Source: UBA4874 sp002399435 (GTDB taxonomy: Bacteria; Bacillota; Clostridia; Caldicoprobacterales; DTU083). From it: 64,000 bases of DNA. The DNA lies in assembly GCA_036823195.1 (NCBI GenBank), contig DAISGI010000012.1, positions 1-64,000 of the forward strand. The letters are read 5' to 3'. Position 1 is the first letter of the stretch; every line of letters starts with the position of its first letter. Below, piece by piece: positions 25,651 to 32,900 of this stretch. Made by a program: the position numbers and the translations under genes. A model generated the notes under the pieces. The model had not been told where the DNA came from and searched no databases. It saw nothing but the letters and a program-made list of their open reading frames with translations.

Positions 25651-26954
25651 TCTTTTTCCTCCGTTTTCTTTTGTTCTCTTTTCTCCACCCAGCCCTTCTT
25701 GTTCACTTGCCTTGCCCTGGCAATAGCCAGCGCTCCCGCCGGGACTTTCTCCGTAATCGTGGATCCGGCAGCGATGAAAGTATGTCCCTCCACCTCAACC
25801 GGCGCCACCAGATTGGCATTGCATCCGACAAAGGCATGGTCCCCGATCACGGTTCGGTGCTTTTCCTTCCCGTCATAATTCACGCAGACGACTCCGCACC
25901 CCACATTGATCTCCTGCCCCAGATCGGCATCACCGATATAGGTCAAATGGGACACCTTGGTTTTTTGGCCGATGGACGAATTCTTGACCTCCACAAAGTC
26001 TCCGATCCGCACATGGTCTCCGATCCGGCTGCCCGGCCGGATATAGGCATAGGGTCCGACGGTGGTCCCGCTTCCAATCCTGCTGTCCAGGACCACAGAG
26101 GACTGCAGGATCGTCCCGTCCGCAATCTCTGCGTTCTGAAGCCGGTTGTTGGGATAAAGAAGGCAGCCGGAACCAACGACTGTGAATCCCTCCAGAACAT
26201 TTCCGGGGTACACGACCGTATCCTTCCCGATCCGTACATCCGCGCCGATATAGGTGGCTGACGGGTCCAGAATGGTAACCCCCCTCATCATGTGAAACTC
26301 ATTGATCCGGCGGCGCATCTCCGCCTCCGCCCGGGACAGGCAGACACGATCGGAAACCGTCATGATCTCCCGGGTGTCCCGGATCCGGAAAACCCCGGTC
26401 CTTTCTCCTGACGCTTTCAGGATGCGCAGAATATCCTCCGGGCCCAAGGTCTCCTGCTCCATGCTTTTCTGACCTTCCCGGACGGCCTTCCGCAAAGCCC
26501 GCCTGTCAAAGCAGTACACAGGTGAAATCCCGTTGCCGCCGGACTCCGGAGACTCCCCGGACAGAACCGCCGCAGTCAGATGATTCTCACTTGTAAACTG
26601 CAGCATCCCCTCAAGCGTCGTCCCCCGGATGAGGGGCATGTTTCCGGCCAGCACAAAAAGAACCCCACAGGGTTCTTCCCCCGTGCACTCCTCCATACGA
26701 AACAAGCCACTGACGGAATCCTTCCCTTCCGCGGAATCCACGATCCGGCAGGACTCTCCCAAATGCTCCCGAATACAGCCGCCGTCCCCATGGACCACTA
26801 CAACGGGCCGGCTGCCGGCAACCTGCCCTGCCGCGTTCACGACATAGTCCAGTATTCTCCGTCCGCAAACCGAATGCAGCACGGCAGGAACCGCCGATTG
26901 CATTGCAGGTGCGTCATCAGCTGCCAGAATAGCGACAGATACATTCTCTCCCAT
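25647..26954 (-). CDS. glmU: GlmU-like protein: intact acetyltransferase half, degenerate uridylyltransferase half
   Basis: A 435-residue GlmU homologue. GlmU normally acetylates GlcN-1-P and couples GlcNAc-1-P to UTP. The C-terminal left-handed beta-helix keeps the acetyltransferase residues (YIRPGS, DFVEVKNS, VSHLTYIGDADLG, VNYDGK, ALAIARARQVNK). The N-terminal Rossmann domain does not: LAAGxGTRM is LAADDAPAM, the Lys of PKVLH is Ala, QLGTxHA is absent, the metal Asp of GDxPLL is Asn (AGNMPLI), and the GYGRI...EHKDA and EINTG regions are lost or unrecognisable. ATG at 26954 has GGAG upstream. It probably still acetylates but not uridylates. Confidence 0.88.
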   Translation of the reverse strand: MGENVSVAILAADDAPAMQSAVPAVLHSVCGRRILDYVVNAAGQVAGSRPVVVVHGDGGCIREHLGESCRIVDSAEGKDSVSGLFRMEECTGEEPCGVLFVLAGNMPLIRGTTLEGMLQFTSENHLTAAVLSGESPESGGNGISPVYCFDRRALRKAVREGQKSMEQETLGPEDILRILKASGERTGVFRIRDTREIMTVSDRVCLSRAEAEMRRRINEFHMMRGVTILDPSATYIGADVRIGKDTVVYPGNVLEGFTVVGSGCLLYPNNRLQNAEIADGTILQSSVVLDSRIGSGTTVGPYAYIRPGSRIGDHVRIGDFVEVKNSSIGQKTKVSHLTYIGDADLGQEINVGCGVVCVNYDGKEKHRTVIGDHAFVGCNANLVAPVEVEGHTFIAAGSTITEKVPAGALAIARARQVNKKGWVEKREQKKTEEKE

Positions 26955-27045
26955 ACTTCCCACACTCCTGTAATTTAGCCTTCCATATTATTATAACATT
27001 ATATTATGAAAAATGTCGGTCCTTCCTGAATGATTTTAAAAATGG

Positions 27046-27098
27046 CAAAAAAGAATAAGCTTTAAAGGAGAGAGGCTCTCCTTTAAAGCTTATTCTTC
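27046..27098 (-). terminator. Rho-independent terminator with 22-bp perfect stem containing the spoVG stop codon
   Basis: Arms 27051-27072 and 27076-27097 are perfectly complementary around a three-base loop, followed on the minus strand by a T-run. The spoVG TAA (27092-27090) and its last two codons lie in the first arm. Confidence 0.95.
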
Positions 27099-27350
27099 CC
27101 CCATACCCTTATATCTCTCCAATACCTTGCTTTGAAGCTTTCCCCTCATTTCGGAGTTGATAGGATGGGCGATATCTCTGAATTCCCCATCCGGTGTTCT
27201 GCGACTGGGCATGGCAATGAACAATCCGCTTTGCCCTTCAATGACCTTGATATCGTGTACAACAAAATCATTGTCAAAGGTGACGGATGCCACCGCCTTC
27301 ATCTTGCCTTCGCTCCCGATTTTCCTGATACGGACATCTGTAATGTTCAT
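27090..27350 (-). CDS. spoVG: SpoVG, RNA/DNA-binding regulator
   Basis: An 86-residue SpoVG protein, a small nucleic-acid-binding regulator involved in septation at sporulation and in many global responses. Conserved sequence covers nearly all of it: MNITDVRIRKI, MKAVASVTFDNDFVVHDIKVI, GLFIAMPSRRTPDGEFRDIAHPI-type core. GAAGGGG precedes the ATG. It has a sigma-H-like promoter upstream (27413-27439), as in B. subtilis, and a very strong terminator that starts inside the gene. Confidence 0.97.
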   Translation of the reverse strand: MNITDVRIRKIGSEGKMKAVASVTFDNDFVVHDIKVIEGQSGLFIAMPSRRTPDGEFRDIAHPINSEMRGKLQSKVLERYKGMGEE

Positions 27351-27412
27351 CCCAGTTCACCCCTTCCAAATAGACAGGTATGCTGAAGAATAACGTTGAT
27401 GTCACTGTAATG

Positions 27413-27439
27413 ATTCGCCATAATAATCTATAGTCCTTC
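27413..27439 (-). promoter_or_regulatory. Sigma-H-like promoter of spoVG
   Basis: Minus-strand GAAGGACTA (27439-27431) and GGCGAAT (27419-27413) with an 11-base spacer, against the sigma-H consensus RNAGGAWWW - 11/12 - RNNGAAT. One mismatch. spoVG is a classic sigma-H gene. Confidence 0.65.
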
Positions 27440-27478
27440 TGCCTCTGGCAGAAAGAATATTAAATTACGGAAAATCTT

Positions 27479-28306
27479 TTACACCTTATCCAAAAACCGA
27501 TCTGCCGGAGATAACATAATCTTTCCATTTTGTTCATCAACCTGATCCAGGATCAAAAGCGATGTGTAGCCGGACACCATTTTTTCCGCCGGCTCCCTGG
27601 TGGCAATCACCACGCCGGTTCCAACCGTCTCCACATGAAATTCCTTCAGCAGCTCCTGCATCCCCCTGGCAGTCCCGCCGCCCTTCATGAAGTCATCCAC
27701 GATCAGGGCCCTTTTCCCCTTTGTAACCGCCCTCTTCGACAGGGACATGGTCTGAATCCGTCCGGAGGAAGCCGTTACATAATTGATGCTGACCAGCGGG
27801 CCTTCCGTGACGGAACTGTCCCGCCGGGCCACCACAACCGGGCAGCCGAGGTAAAATGCCGTCATAATCGCCACAGGAGTCCCCTTGGTTTCAACGGTGA
27901 TCACAAAATCCGGCCGTTCGCCGGAAAAAAGAGACGCCAGAATCTCACCGATCCTGCGGATGCTCTGTGGGTGATAGAGAATATCGTTTCGATAAATATA
28001 GCCACCGGCCAGAATACGATCCGGCTCAGACAGGGTATCGCACAGATCCCGGATAAAAGCTGCGGAGTCCGGAGGACAGGGCTTCGGCAGGAACCGTACG
28101 CCCCCTCCCGCTCCCGCCACCGACTCCAGGTCTCCAAGATGAAACGTCCGGAATGCTTCCCCAATCATGGCAATATCCTCGCAAACAGTGGCTTTGGATG
28201 CCTGAAAGAGCTCACTGAAGTGGCGCAGGGTGAAAATCTGCCAGGGATGACCTGGCAAAACCCTGGCTAAAACAGCGATCCGTTCATTTCTCTTGATCTT
28301 TGGCAC
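27479..28306 (-). CDS. purR: Pur operon repressor PurR
   Basis: A 275-residue repressor of purine genes. An N-terminal winged-helix DNA-binding domain (KIKRNERIAVLARVLPGHP, about 3-75) precedes a phosphoribosyltransferase-like domain that senses PRPP through VDDFMKGGGTARG (about 200-212); VETKGTP is also typical. The GTG start at 28306 has GGGGGGG upstream. Its first 23 bases overlap the end of fabZ, an arrangement not seen in B. subtilis, where purR follows ispE. Confidence 0.95.
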   Translation of the reverse strand: MPKIKRNERIAVLARVLPGHPWQIFTLRHFSELFQASKATVCEDIAMIGEAFRTFHLGDLESVAGAGGGVRFLPKPCPPDSAAFIRDLCDTLSEPDRILAGGYIYRNDILYHPQSIRRIGEILASLFSGERPDFVITVETKGTPVAIMTAFYLGCPVVVARRDSSVTEGPLVSINYVTASSGRIQTMSLSKRAVTKGKRALIVDDFMKGGGTARGMQELLKEFHVETVGTGVVIATREPAEKMVSGYTSLLILDQVDEQNGKIMLSPADRFLDKV

Positions 28307-28790
28307 AATAGAGTCCCCCCCGGCCTGGTGTTTCCGCATCGGTCAGGGCAAACAGGATCTGTCCCCCGGCCGCTGTCTCTCCGTCCACCGATGCGCGGAC
28401 CGAAGCTTTGCCTATGAAGCTTTTCATTCGCGTGATCTCCGCCTCCAGAAGCAGTTGATCCCCAGGAATCACCTGCCGGCGGAACCGTACCTTGTCAATG
28501 CCGGCGAACAGGGCCAGCTTATTCTGTTGCCCCTTCCCGCCCAGCACCGCCGTGGCACCCAGTTGTGCCAGGGCCTCCAGAATCAGTACACCCGGCATCA
28601 CCGGATGGCCCGGAAAATGTCCCTGAAAAAAAGGCTCGTTTATGGTGACATTCTTGATCCCTTTGGCAGATTTGCCCGGGATCAGCTCCGTCACCCGATC
28701 CACCAGCAGAAACGGATAGCGGTGGGGAATCCGTTTCATAATCCCATTGATGTCACAATCCATCTGTCCATCGTACTTTTCGTCTGTCAT
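28284..28790 (-). CDS. fabZ: 3-hydroxyacyl-[acyl-carrier-protein] dehydratase FabZ
   Basis: A 168-residue hot-dog-fold dehydratase of fatty acid elongation. The catalytic His is in PHRYPFLLVDRV and the Glu in PGVLILEALAQLGA; GHFPGHPVMPG is intact. The C-terminal 20 residues are a little longer than usual. I chose ATG at 28790, eight bases after GGGAGGG. In B. subtilis fabZ (ywpB) also lies near mbl. It overlaps purR by 23 bases. Confidence 0.95.
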   Translation of the reverse strand: MTDEKYDGQMDCDINGIMKRIPHRYPFLLVDRVTELIPGKSAKGIKNVTINEPFFQGHFPGHPVMPGVLILEALAQLGATAVLGGKGQQNKLALFAGIDKVRFRRQVIPGDQLLLEAEITRMKSFIGKASVRASVDGETAAGGQILFALTDAETPGRGGLYCAKDQEK

Positions 28791-28871
28791 AACAAAACCC
28801 TCCCACTGTAGCTGCCGACCTGTTAAAGGCTTGTCCCCGTCCATCCCGGCATTTCATGAACAGCGCCGGAA

Positions 28872-29906
28872 TCAATCGCTCACCGGGACGCCCCTGTGAT
28901 GCCCAAACAACGCCGATCTGGAGTAAAAGTCCAGGGACTCCAATGCTTTTCCAGTCCCCAGTGCCACACAGGACACGGCATCCTCCGCCACACGCACGTC
29001 GATTTTGGTCAGCTGCTGCAGCAGCTTGTCAAATCCATAGAGAAGGGAACCGCCTCCCGTCATGATAATCCCCTGCTCACTGATGTCCGCCGCCAGCTCC
29101 GGAGGAGTCCTTTCCAGTATGGAGTGCACACACTCCGCAATCTCCTGAACCGGTTCCTCCAAAGCCTCCATCATTTCCATCGAAGAAACATGGATCACCC
29201 TGGGCAGACCGGAGACCAGATTGCGGCCGGTAACATCCATAAACAGCTCCTCTTCCCTGGGAAAGGCACAACCGATCTGCATTTTCATCCTTTCCGCCGT
29301 CCCGTCTCCAATCAGCAGATTGTATTTTTTCCGCATATATTTTACAATTGCCTTGTCAAAGTCATTGCCGGCGACCTTAATGCTCTCCGAAAGAACCGAG
29401 CCACCCAGGCAGATCACGGCAATGTCTGAAGTGCCTCCGCCAATGTCCACCACCATATGACCGCATGGCCTGGCAATATCCAGCCCGGCCCCTATGGCGG
29501 CTGCAATGGGCTCCTCAATCAGATAGGTCTTGCCAGCCCCGGCCTCCGAAGCGGCATCCAGAACCGCACGCTTTTCCACCTCAGTAACGCTGCTGGGAAC
29601 ACAGATTACCACACGGGGCTTGCCTGCCAGCTGTCTGCCGGTTACCCGGTTAAGGAAATACTTCAGCATTTTCTTTGTAATGTGATAGTCCGAAATCACA
29701 CCTTTCTCCAAAGGACGCATCGCAACGATATTGCCCGGCGTCCTGCCCAGCATTCTCTGCGCCTCACTGCCCACTGCCAGAACCTGGCCGCTGTCCTTAT
29801 CAATGGAGATCACGGAAGGCTCCCGCAGTACAATCCCCTTGCCCTTCATGTACACCAGTATACTGGCAGTGCCCAAATCGATTCCGATATCCCTGAATCC
29901 CAACAA
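28872..29906 (-). CDS. mbl: MreB/Mbl-family actin-like cell-shape protein
   Basis: A 344-residue bacterial actin that organises lateral wall synthesis. The nucleotide-binding signatures are complete: phosphate 1 DLGTASILVY, connect region EEPIAAAIGAGLDI, phosphate 2 MVVDIGGGTSDIAVI, adenosine GIIMTGGGSLLYGFD. Normal length. TTG start with GGTGAG upstream. Its place directly after spoIIID corresponds to mbl in B. subtilis, so Mbl is the likelier identity than MreB. Confidence 0.93.
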   Translation of the reverse strand: MLGFRDIGIDLGTASILVYMKGKGIVLREPSVISIDKDSGQVLAVGSEAQRMLGRTPGNIVAMRPLEKGVISDYHITKKMLKYFLNRVTGRQLAGKPRVVICVPSSVTEVEKRAVLDAASEAGAGKTYLIEEPIAAAIGAGLDIARPCGHMVVDIGGGTSDIAVICLGGSVLSESIKVAGNDFDKAIVKYMRKKYNLLIGDGTAERMKMQIGCAFPREEELFMDVTGRNLVSGLPRVIHVSSMEMMEALEEPVQEIAECVHSILERTPPELAADISEQGIIMTGGGSLLYGFDKLLQQLTKIDVRVAEDAVSCVALGTGKALESLDFYSRSALFGHHRGVPVSD

Positions 29907-30090
29907 AAGTCATCTCACCTTTCTTACCCCTCGTTCATGGATCATAAAGAAATGCCCATATAAATATTCATTCCATTCCCGGTAACTGCCTAACCCCGGC
30001 ATTTTAGCCAACAATATTACCGAATTACTGATGTTATTCTATTGTTATTCTATTTTTTTTTGAAGAATCCTCTTTTTCCGGGCAGAGAAA
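29907..30090. other. mbl leader region with no recognised gene
   Basis: With the terminator array at 30091-30237 this forms a 374-base gap between spoIIID and mbl. It is AT-rich near 30001-30060 and must contain the mbl promoter because of the terminators upstream, but no convincing -35/-10 pair was found. Confidence 0.5.
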
Positions 30091-30237
30091 AGAAAAACAC
30101 AGCCCGTTTTGCTTTTTCCGTAACGGAACTGTGGTAATAAGAAAAACACAGCCCATTTTGCTTTTACCGTAACGGAGCTGTGGTAATAAGAAAAACACAG
30201 CCCGTTTTGCTTTTTCCGTAATGGAGCTGTGTAAAAT
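30091..30237 (-). terminator. Array of three tandem terminators after spoIIID (49-bp direct repeats)
   Basis: Copies start at 30091, 30140 and 30189. On the minus strand each forms a CACAGC/GCTGTG outer stem, with an inner CCGTTACGG in some copies, followed by TTTTTCTT. The copies differ at a few positions only. Confidence 0.88.
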
Positions 30238-30280
30238 CGTATTCATTGAATATCCTGGAGTTTCCATACTTTCAGAAAGT

Positions 30281-30538
30281 TCAGCCGATCATTCCGGACT
30301 TATATTTATTGTGGGTCGCTCTGCCGCCCCTTATGTGTCTCTCCGCTTTATTCTTTTCCAGTACCTTTTTTACTTCATTCGAAATGCTGGGGCTTATTTT
30401 TGGAAGGCGCTCCGACACATCCTTGTGAACTGTACTTTTACTCACTTTAAATACTTTTGCCGCTTCCCGTACCGTAGCTTGTGATTCAATAATGTAATTC
30501 GCAATTTCCACAGCCCTTTCCTCAATATAGTCCTTCAA
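30281..30538 (-). CDS. spoIIID: Sporulation transcriptional regulator SpoIIID
   Basis: An 85-residue mother-cell regulator that switches sigma-E genes on and off. The helix-turn-helix (ATVREAAKVFKVSKSTVHKD, about 21-40) and the basic C-terminal helix ending in KAERHIRGGRATHNKYK are diagnostic. The start is TTG, eight bases after GGGGGGG. That ribosome site is one arm of an 11-bp inverted repeat (30547-30558 with 30656-30666), which could block translation. Three terminators follow. Confidence 0.96.
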   Translation of the reverse strand: MKDYIEERAVEIANYIIESQATVREAAKVFKVSKSTVHKDVSERLPKISPSISNEVKKVLEKNKAERHIRGGRATHNKYKSGMIG

Positions 30539-30546
30539 AATGAATA

Positions 30547-30666
30547 CCCCCCCTAACCAATATCTGTCTTGCGGCTTTGCGCCCCAATCAATTGACAGTG
30601 CTGCGAAATCGAATTCCCAGGTGCTGCAGCTTCACTATATTTAAATAGTTATGCAGGTTAGGGGGG
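30547..30666 (-). promoter_or_regulatory. Inverted repeat that could sequester the spoIIID ribosome-binding site
   Basis: CCCCCCTAACC on the minus strand at 30666-30656 is complementary to GGTTAGGGGGG at 30558-30548; the latter contains the spoIIID Shine-Dalgarno sequence. The arms are 97 bases apart. A transcript reading in from spoIIQ would contain both. Confidence 0.55.
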
Positions 30667-30703
30667 AGATAGAATATCATTCCGAAATAAACTTGATTCC
30701 TGC

Positions 30704-31534
30704 CTATTTCCCCGGAAGGTATTCCATGGGGTCCTGATGCTCTCCGTTCTGTAACACTTCAAAATGCAGATGAGGATCATCTGTTATTTCAAAGGCGGCC
30801 GTTCTGCCGATGCCGCTGATGACTTGTCCCTTTTCCACCTTTTGTCCTTCCTGGACCATGTCCCCGGCGGACAGTCCCATATATACGGTCTGCAGTCCGT
30901 CCCCATGGGACAGGGTGATGACGATTCCCTTCAGGGGGTCCTCCCCGATGCTTTCCACGGTACCGGGCAGTGCAGCCTTTACCTCCGTGCCCACCGTGCC
31001 GGCAATATCCACGCCGGAATGCGTGGTCCATTCCTTCAGGGTTGAGGAAAATACCAACTCATCCATGGAGTAATTCCGGATCATTTCTCCTGCTACAGGA
31101 GCGCCCATCTTTTTGGAATCCGCATTGTTTTGCGCAGATACCGGAACGGTTTTTGCATTCTCCTGCTTCGTCTCCGCCGGAACATTCGGAGCGGCCGGCT
31201 TCTTTTCCGGAACCGTCCGGTTCGCAACCGGCTGTTCTGACGGCGCAGCCGTTCGGTTTTCACCCTTTTCGGTATTCTTCCCTCCGGTGAGATCCACGAT
31301 GTCCCCCTTTGATAAATCCGGCGATTTCGTCGGCTCCTCCTGAACCACTTCCGGCTTCTTCCGGATATTCCAGGGGGTCTTGCCCAACCTGCCATGCGTC
31401 AGAAAAGCAGTGGCTCCAATAATGCACAGACACAGCAGCAAAAGAAGGGAAAACCCATACTTCTCAGCAAATCCCGTGAAATTTTTCCGGTTGAATACTT
31501 TTTTCCATCTTTCTTTCCATGATAATTTCTCCAT
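30704..31534 (-). CDS. spoIIQ: SpoIIQ-like M23 peptidase-domain protein
   Basis: A 276-residue bitopic protein: one membrane helix (about 28-48), a long Pro/Glu/Lys-rich linker, and a C-terminal LytM/M23 domain. In sporulation SpoIIQ of the forespore pairs with SpoIIIAH during engulfment. The metal ligands of active M23 enzymes are present (THSGVDI with His and Asp, and HLHFEV), as in clostridial SpoIIQ but not in B. subtilis SpoIIQ. ATG at 31534 follows GGAGG. It lies between spoIID and spoIIID as in B. subtilis. Confidence 0.9.
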   Translation of the reverse strand: MEKLSWKERWKKVFNRKNFTGFAEKYGFSLLLLLCLCIIGATAFLTHGRLGKTPWNIRKKPEVVQEEPTKSPDLSKGDIVDLTGGKNTEKGENRTAAPSEQPVANRTVPEKKPAAPNVPAETKQENAKTVPVSAQNNADSKKMGAPVAGEMIRNYSMDELVFSSTLKEWTTHSGVDIAGTVGTEVKAALPGTVESIGEDPLKGIVITLSHGDGLQTVYMGLSAGDMVQEGQKVEKGQVISGIGRTAAFEITDDPHLHFEVLQNGEHQDPMEYLPGK

Positions 31535-31551
31535 AATACCACCTCCAGTGG

Positions 31552-31581
31552 TAGTTTTGCCAAATTTAGGGCAATCCATAC
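31552..31581 (-). promoter_or_regulatory. Sigma-F-like promoter of spoIIQ
   Basis: Minus-strand GTATG (31581-31577), 15-base spacer, GGCAAAACTA (31561-31552), against GYWTA - 15 - GGNNANANTR: the -10 is perfect and the -35 has one mismatch. It lies very close to the start codon, so the leader would be only about ten bases. Confidence 0.5.
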
Positions 31582-31640
31582 CATTGGAGGCAATGTTTTC
31601 TGAATGATCCTGCGGTATGCAGGCTCTGTCAATCGTTTAG

Positions 31641-31680
31641 TCATTCAGTCATTCAGTCATTCAGTCATTCAGTCATTCAG
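31641..31680. repeat. Five tandem copies of an 8-bp repeat at the end of spoIID
   Basis: TCATTCAG repeated five times on the plus strand. The last copy contains the spoIID stop codon (31677-31679), so changes in copy number would not alter the protein. Confidence 0.95.
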
Positions 31681-32720
31681 TAGTTATGAATTTCCACTCC
31701 CTGATAATAATGGTGCAGGATGTCCTGATAATCCTTCCCCTGCCGGGCCATCCGGTCTGCACCGACCTGACTCATTCCCACACCGTGGCCAAAGCCTTTT
31801 GTTATCATGGTGATGTGATCCTTGCCGAACACAAAGGTGATATCCGTGGAATTCAGCTGATAGAGCAGCCGGAACTCCGTTGCTCTCAGAGTTTTCCCGC
31901 CGATGGTTAAATCCCGGATCCTTCCACTTTCCGTGTACCCGTTTATTTTAATTTCCTTATCCAGATGATCGGGATCCAGCCGGACACCATATTTCGACTG
32001 AAAAATCTCGGCAAACTTCTGATTGGAACAGGCGACACTGTCCTTAAAATGGGGTGCATCCTCTTCGCCTGTACTATCCACGGTACGATAATAAGGAAGG
32101 GACCTGGAAAACACTTCACTGGCTTCCTCGGTTTTCCCGTTGCTGGTGGAATAGTACAGAACCTCGATGGGTTTGCCGTCATACAGCATGGTTTTCCCTT
32201 TTGTACCCTGGACTGCCTGACGGATTTTTTCATGATAGAGTTCAAAATTCTTTCCCCAGTTTCTGCGCATCCGGTCCTTGGACAGCCATTCCTGGCAATG
32301 CGCAAAGGAACTGCATACGTCCGCTCCCTTATGCTGACTGCATCCTCTGCCGCCAAGGGAACGCATATGCCAGACGGCAAAAGTTCTGGCTGCTACGGCC
32401 TGCGCCTTCAGAGCTTCCTCTTCAAAAGAGGCCGACATCTCTCCCGCGACCACACCGACCAAATATTCCTCCAGCGGAAGCCGGACCAGTTTTTTTGCCC
32501 TGTGATCGTACAGGGAAAGAATCGTATCCCCTTTTCTTTCTTCCTCTTCTTCCTGCGGTTTCTGATCCTTTTCTGAAGCCATCACGATAGTAATTTCATC
32601 CGGATTGCCGGCAGCAGCCGGATCGTCCGGCACTTTTTTATCAGGTAACAAATGGGAAATCAGGGAGGAAATCAAAAGCAGACAGGTTCCGGTAATCAGA
32701 ACTTTACTCAATGGTTTCAT
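31677..32720 (-). CDS. spoIID: Stage II sporulation protein D (SpoIID lytic transglycosylase)
   Basis: A 347-residue membrane-anchored lytic transglycosylase that works with SpoIIP and SpoIIM in septal peptidoglycan removal during engulfment. One N-terminal helix (about 7-25) is followed by the SpoIID/LytB domain with EEYLVGVVAGEM (catalytic Glu), a Cys/His cluster (GCSQHKGADVCSSFAHC) matching the zinc site of clostridial SpoIID, and GFGHGVGMSQVGADRMA. The ATG at 32720 follows CGAGGT by eight bases. It lies between murA and spoIIQ as in B. subtilis. Confidence 0.95.
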   Translation of the reverse strand: MKPLSKVLITGTCLLLISSLISHLLPDKKVPDDPAAAGNPDEITIVMASEKDQKPQEEEEERKGDTILSLYDHRAKKLVRLPLEEYLVGVVAGEMSASFEEEALKAQAVAARTFAVWHMRSLGGRGCSQHKGADVCSSFAHCQEWLSKDRMRRNWGKNFELYHEKIRQAVQGTKGKTMLYDGKPIEVLYYSTSNGKTEEASEVFSRSLPYYRTVDSTGEEDAPHFKDSVACSNQKFAEIFQSKYGVRLDPDHLDKEIKINGYTESGRIRDLTIGGKTLRATEFRLLYQLNSTDITFVFGKDHITMITKGFGHGVGMSQVGADRMARQGKDYQDILHHYYQGVEIHNY

Positions 32721-32784
32721 ACTTCGATACCTCGTTTCTCTAATGTACCTAACCATTTTATGAAAATCCGGCGCCTGTTAGAAC

Positions 32785-32812
32785 AAAAAAGCTGTCCTTT
32801 TTGTAGGACAGC
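32785..32812 (-). terminator. Rho-independent terminator after murA
   Basis: Minus-strand GCTGTCCT/AGGACAGC hairpin followed by TTTTTTG. Its first arm comes from a duplicated copy of the murA 3' end. Confidence 0.88.
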
Positions 32813-32900
32813 CTTTCGATGTTTGCTCCCGGAATATTGAGGTACTATGTCACATGCCATAATGCTTTTTGTCAGGACAGCCTTTCGATGTTTGCTCCCA
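32797..32900. repeat. Duplicated murA 3' end
   Basis: About 35 bases around the murA stop (32864-32899) recur at 32797-32830 with a one-base deletion that destroys the stop codon. The copy supplies part of the terminator stem at 32785-32812. Confidence 0.88.

Noticed and set aside
30091..30237. Short repeats with regular spacing as a CRISPR array
   Set aside because: The units are contiguous copies without unique spacers and each folds as a terminator; no cas gene is present.
31641..31680. Octamer repeat as a phase-variation switch for spoIID
   Set aside because: The repeats lie at and after the stop codon, so copy-number change cannot shift the reading frame.
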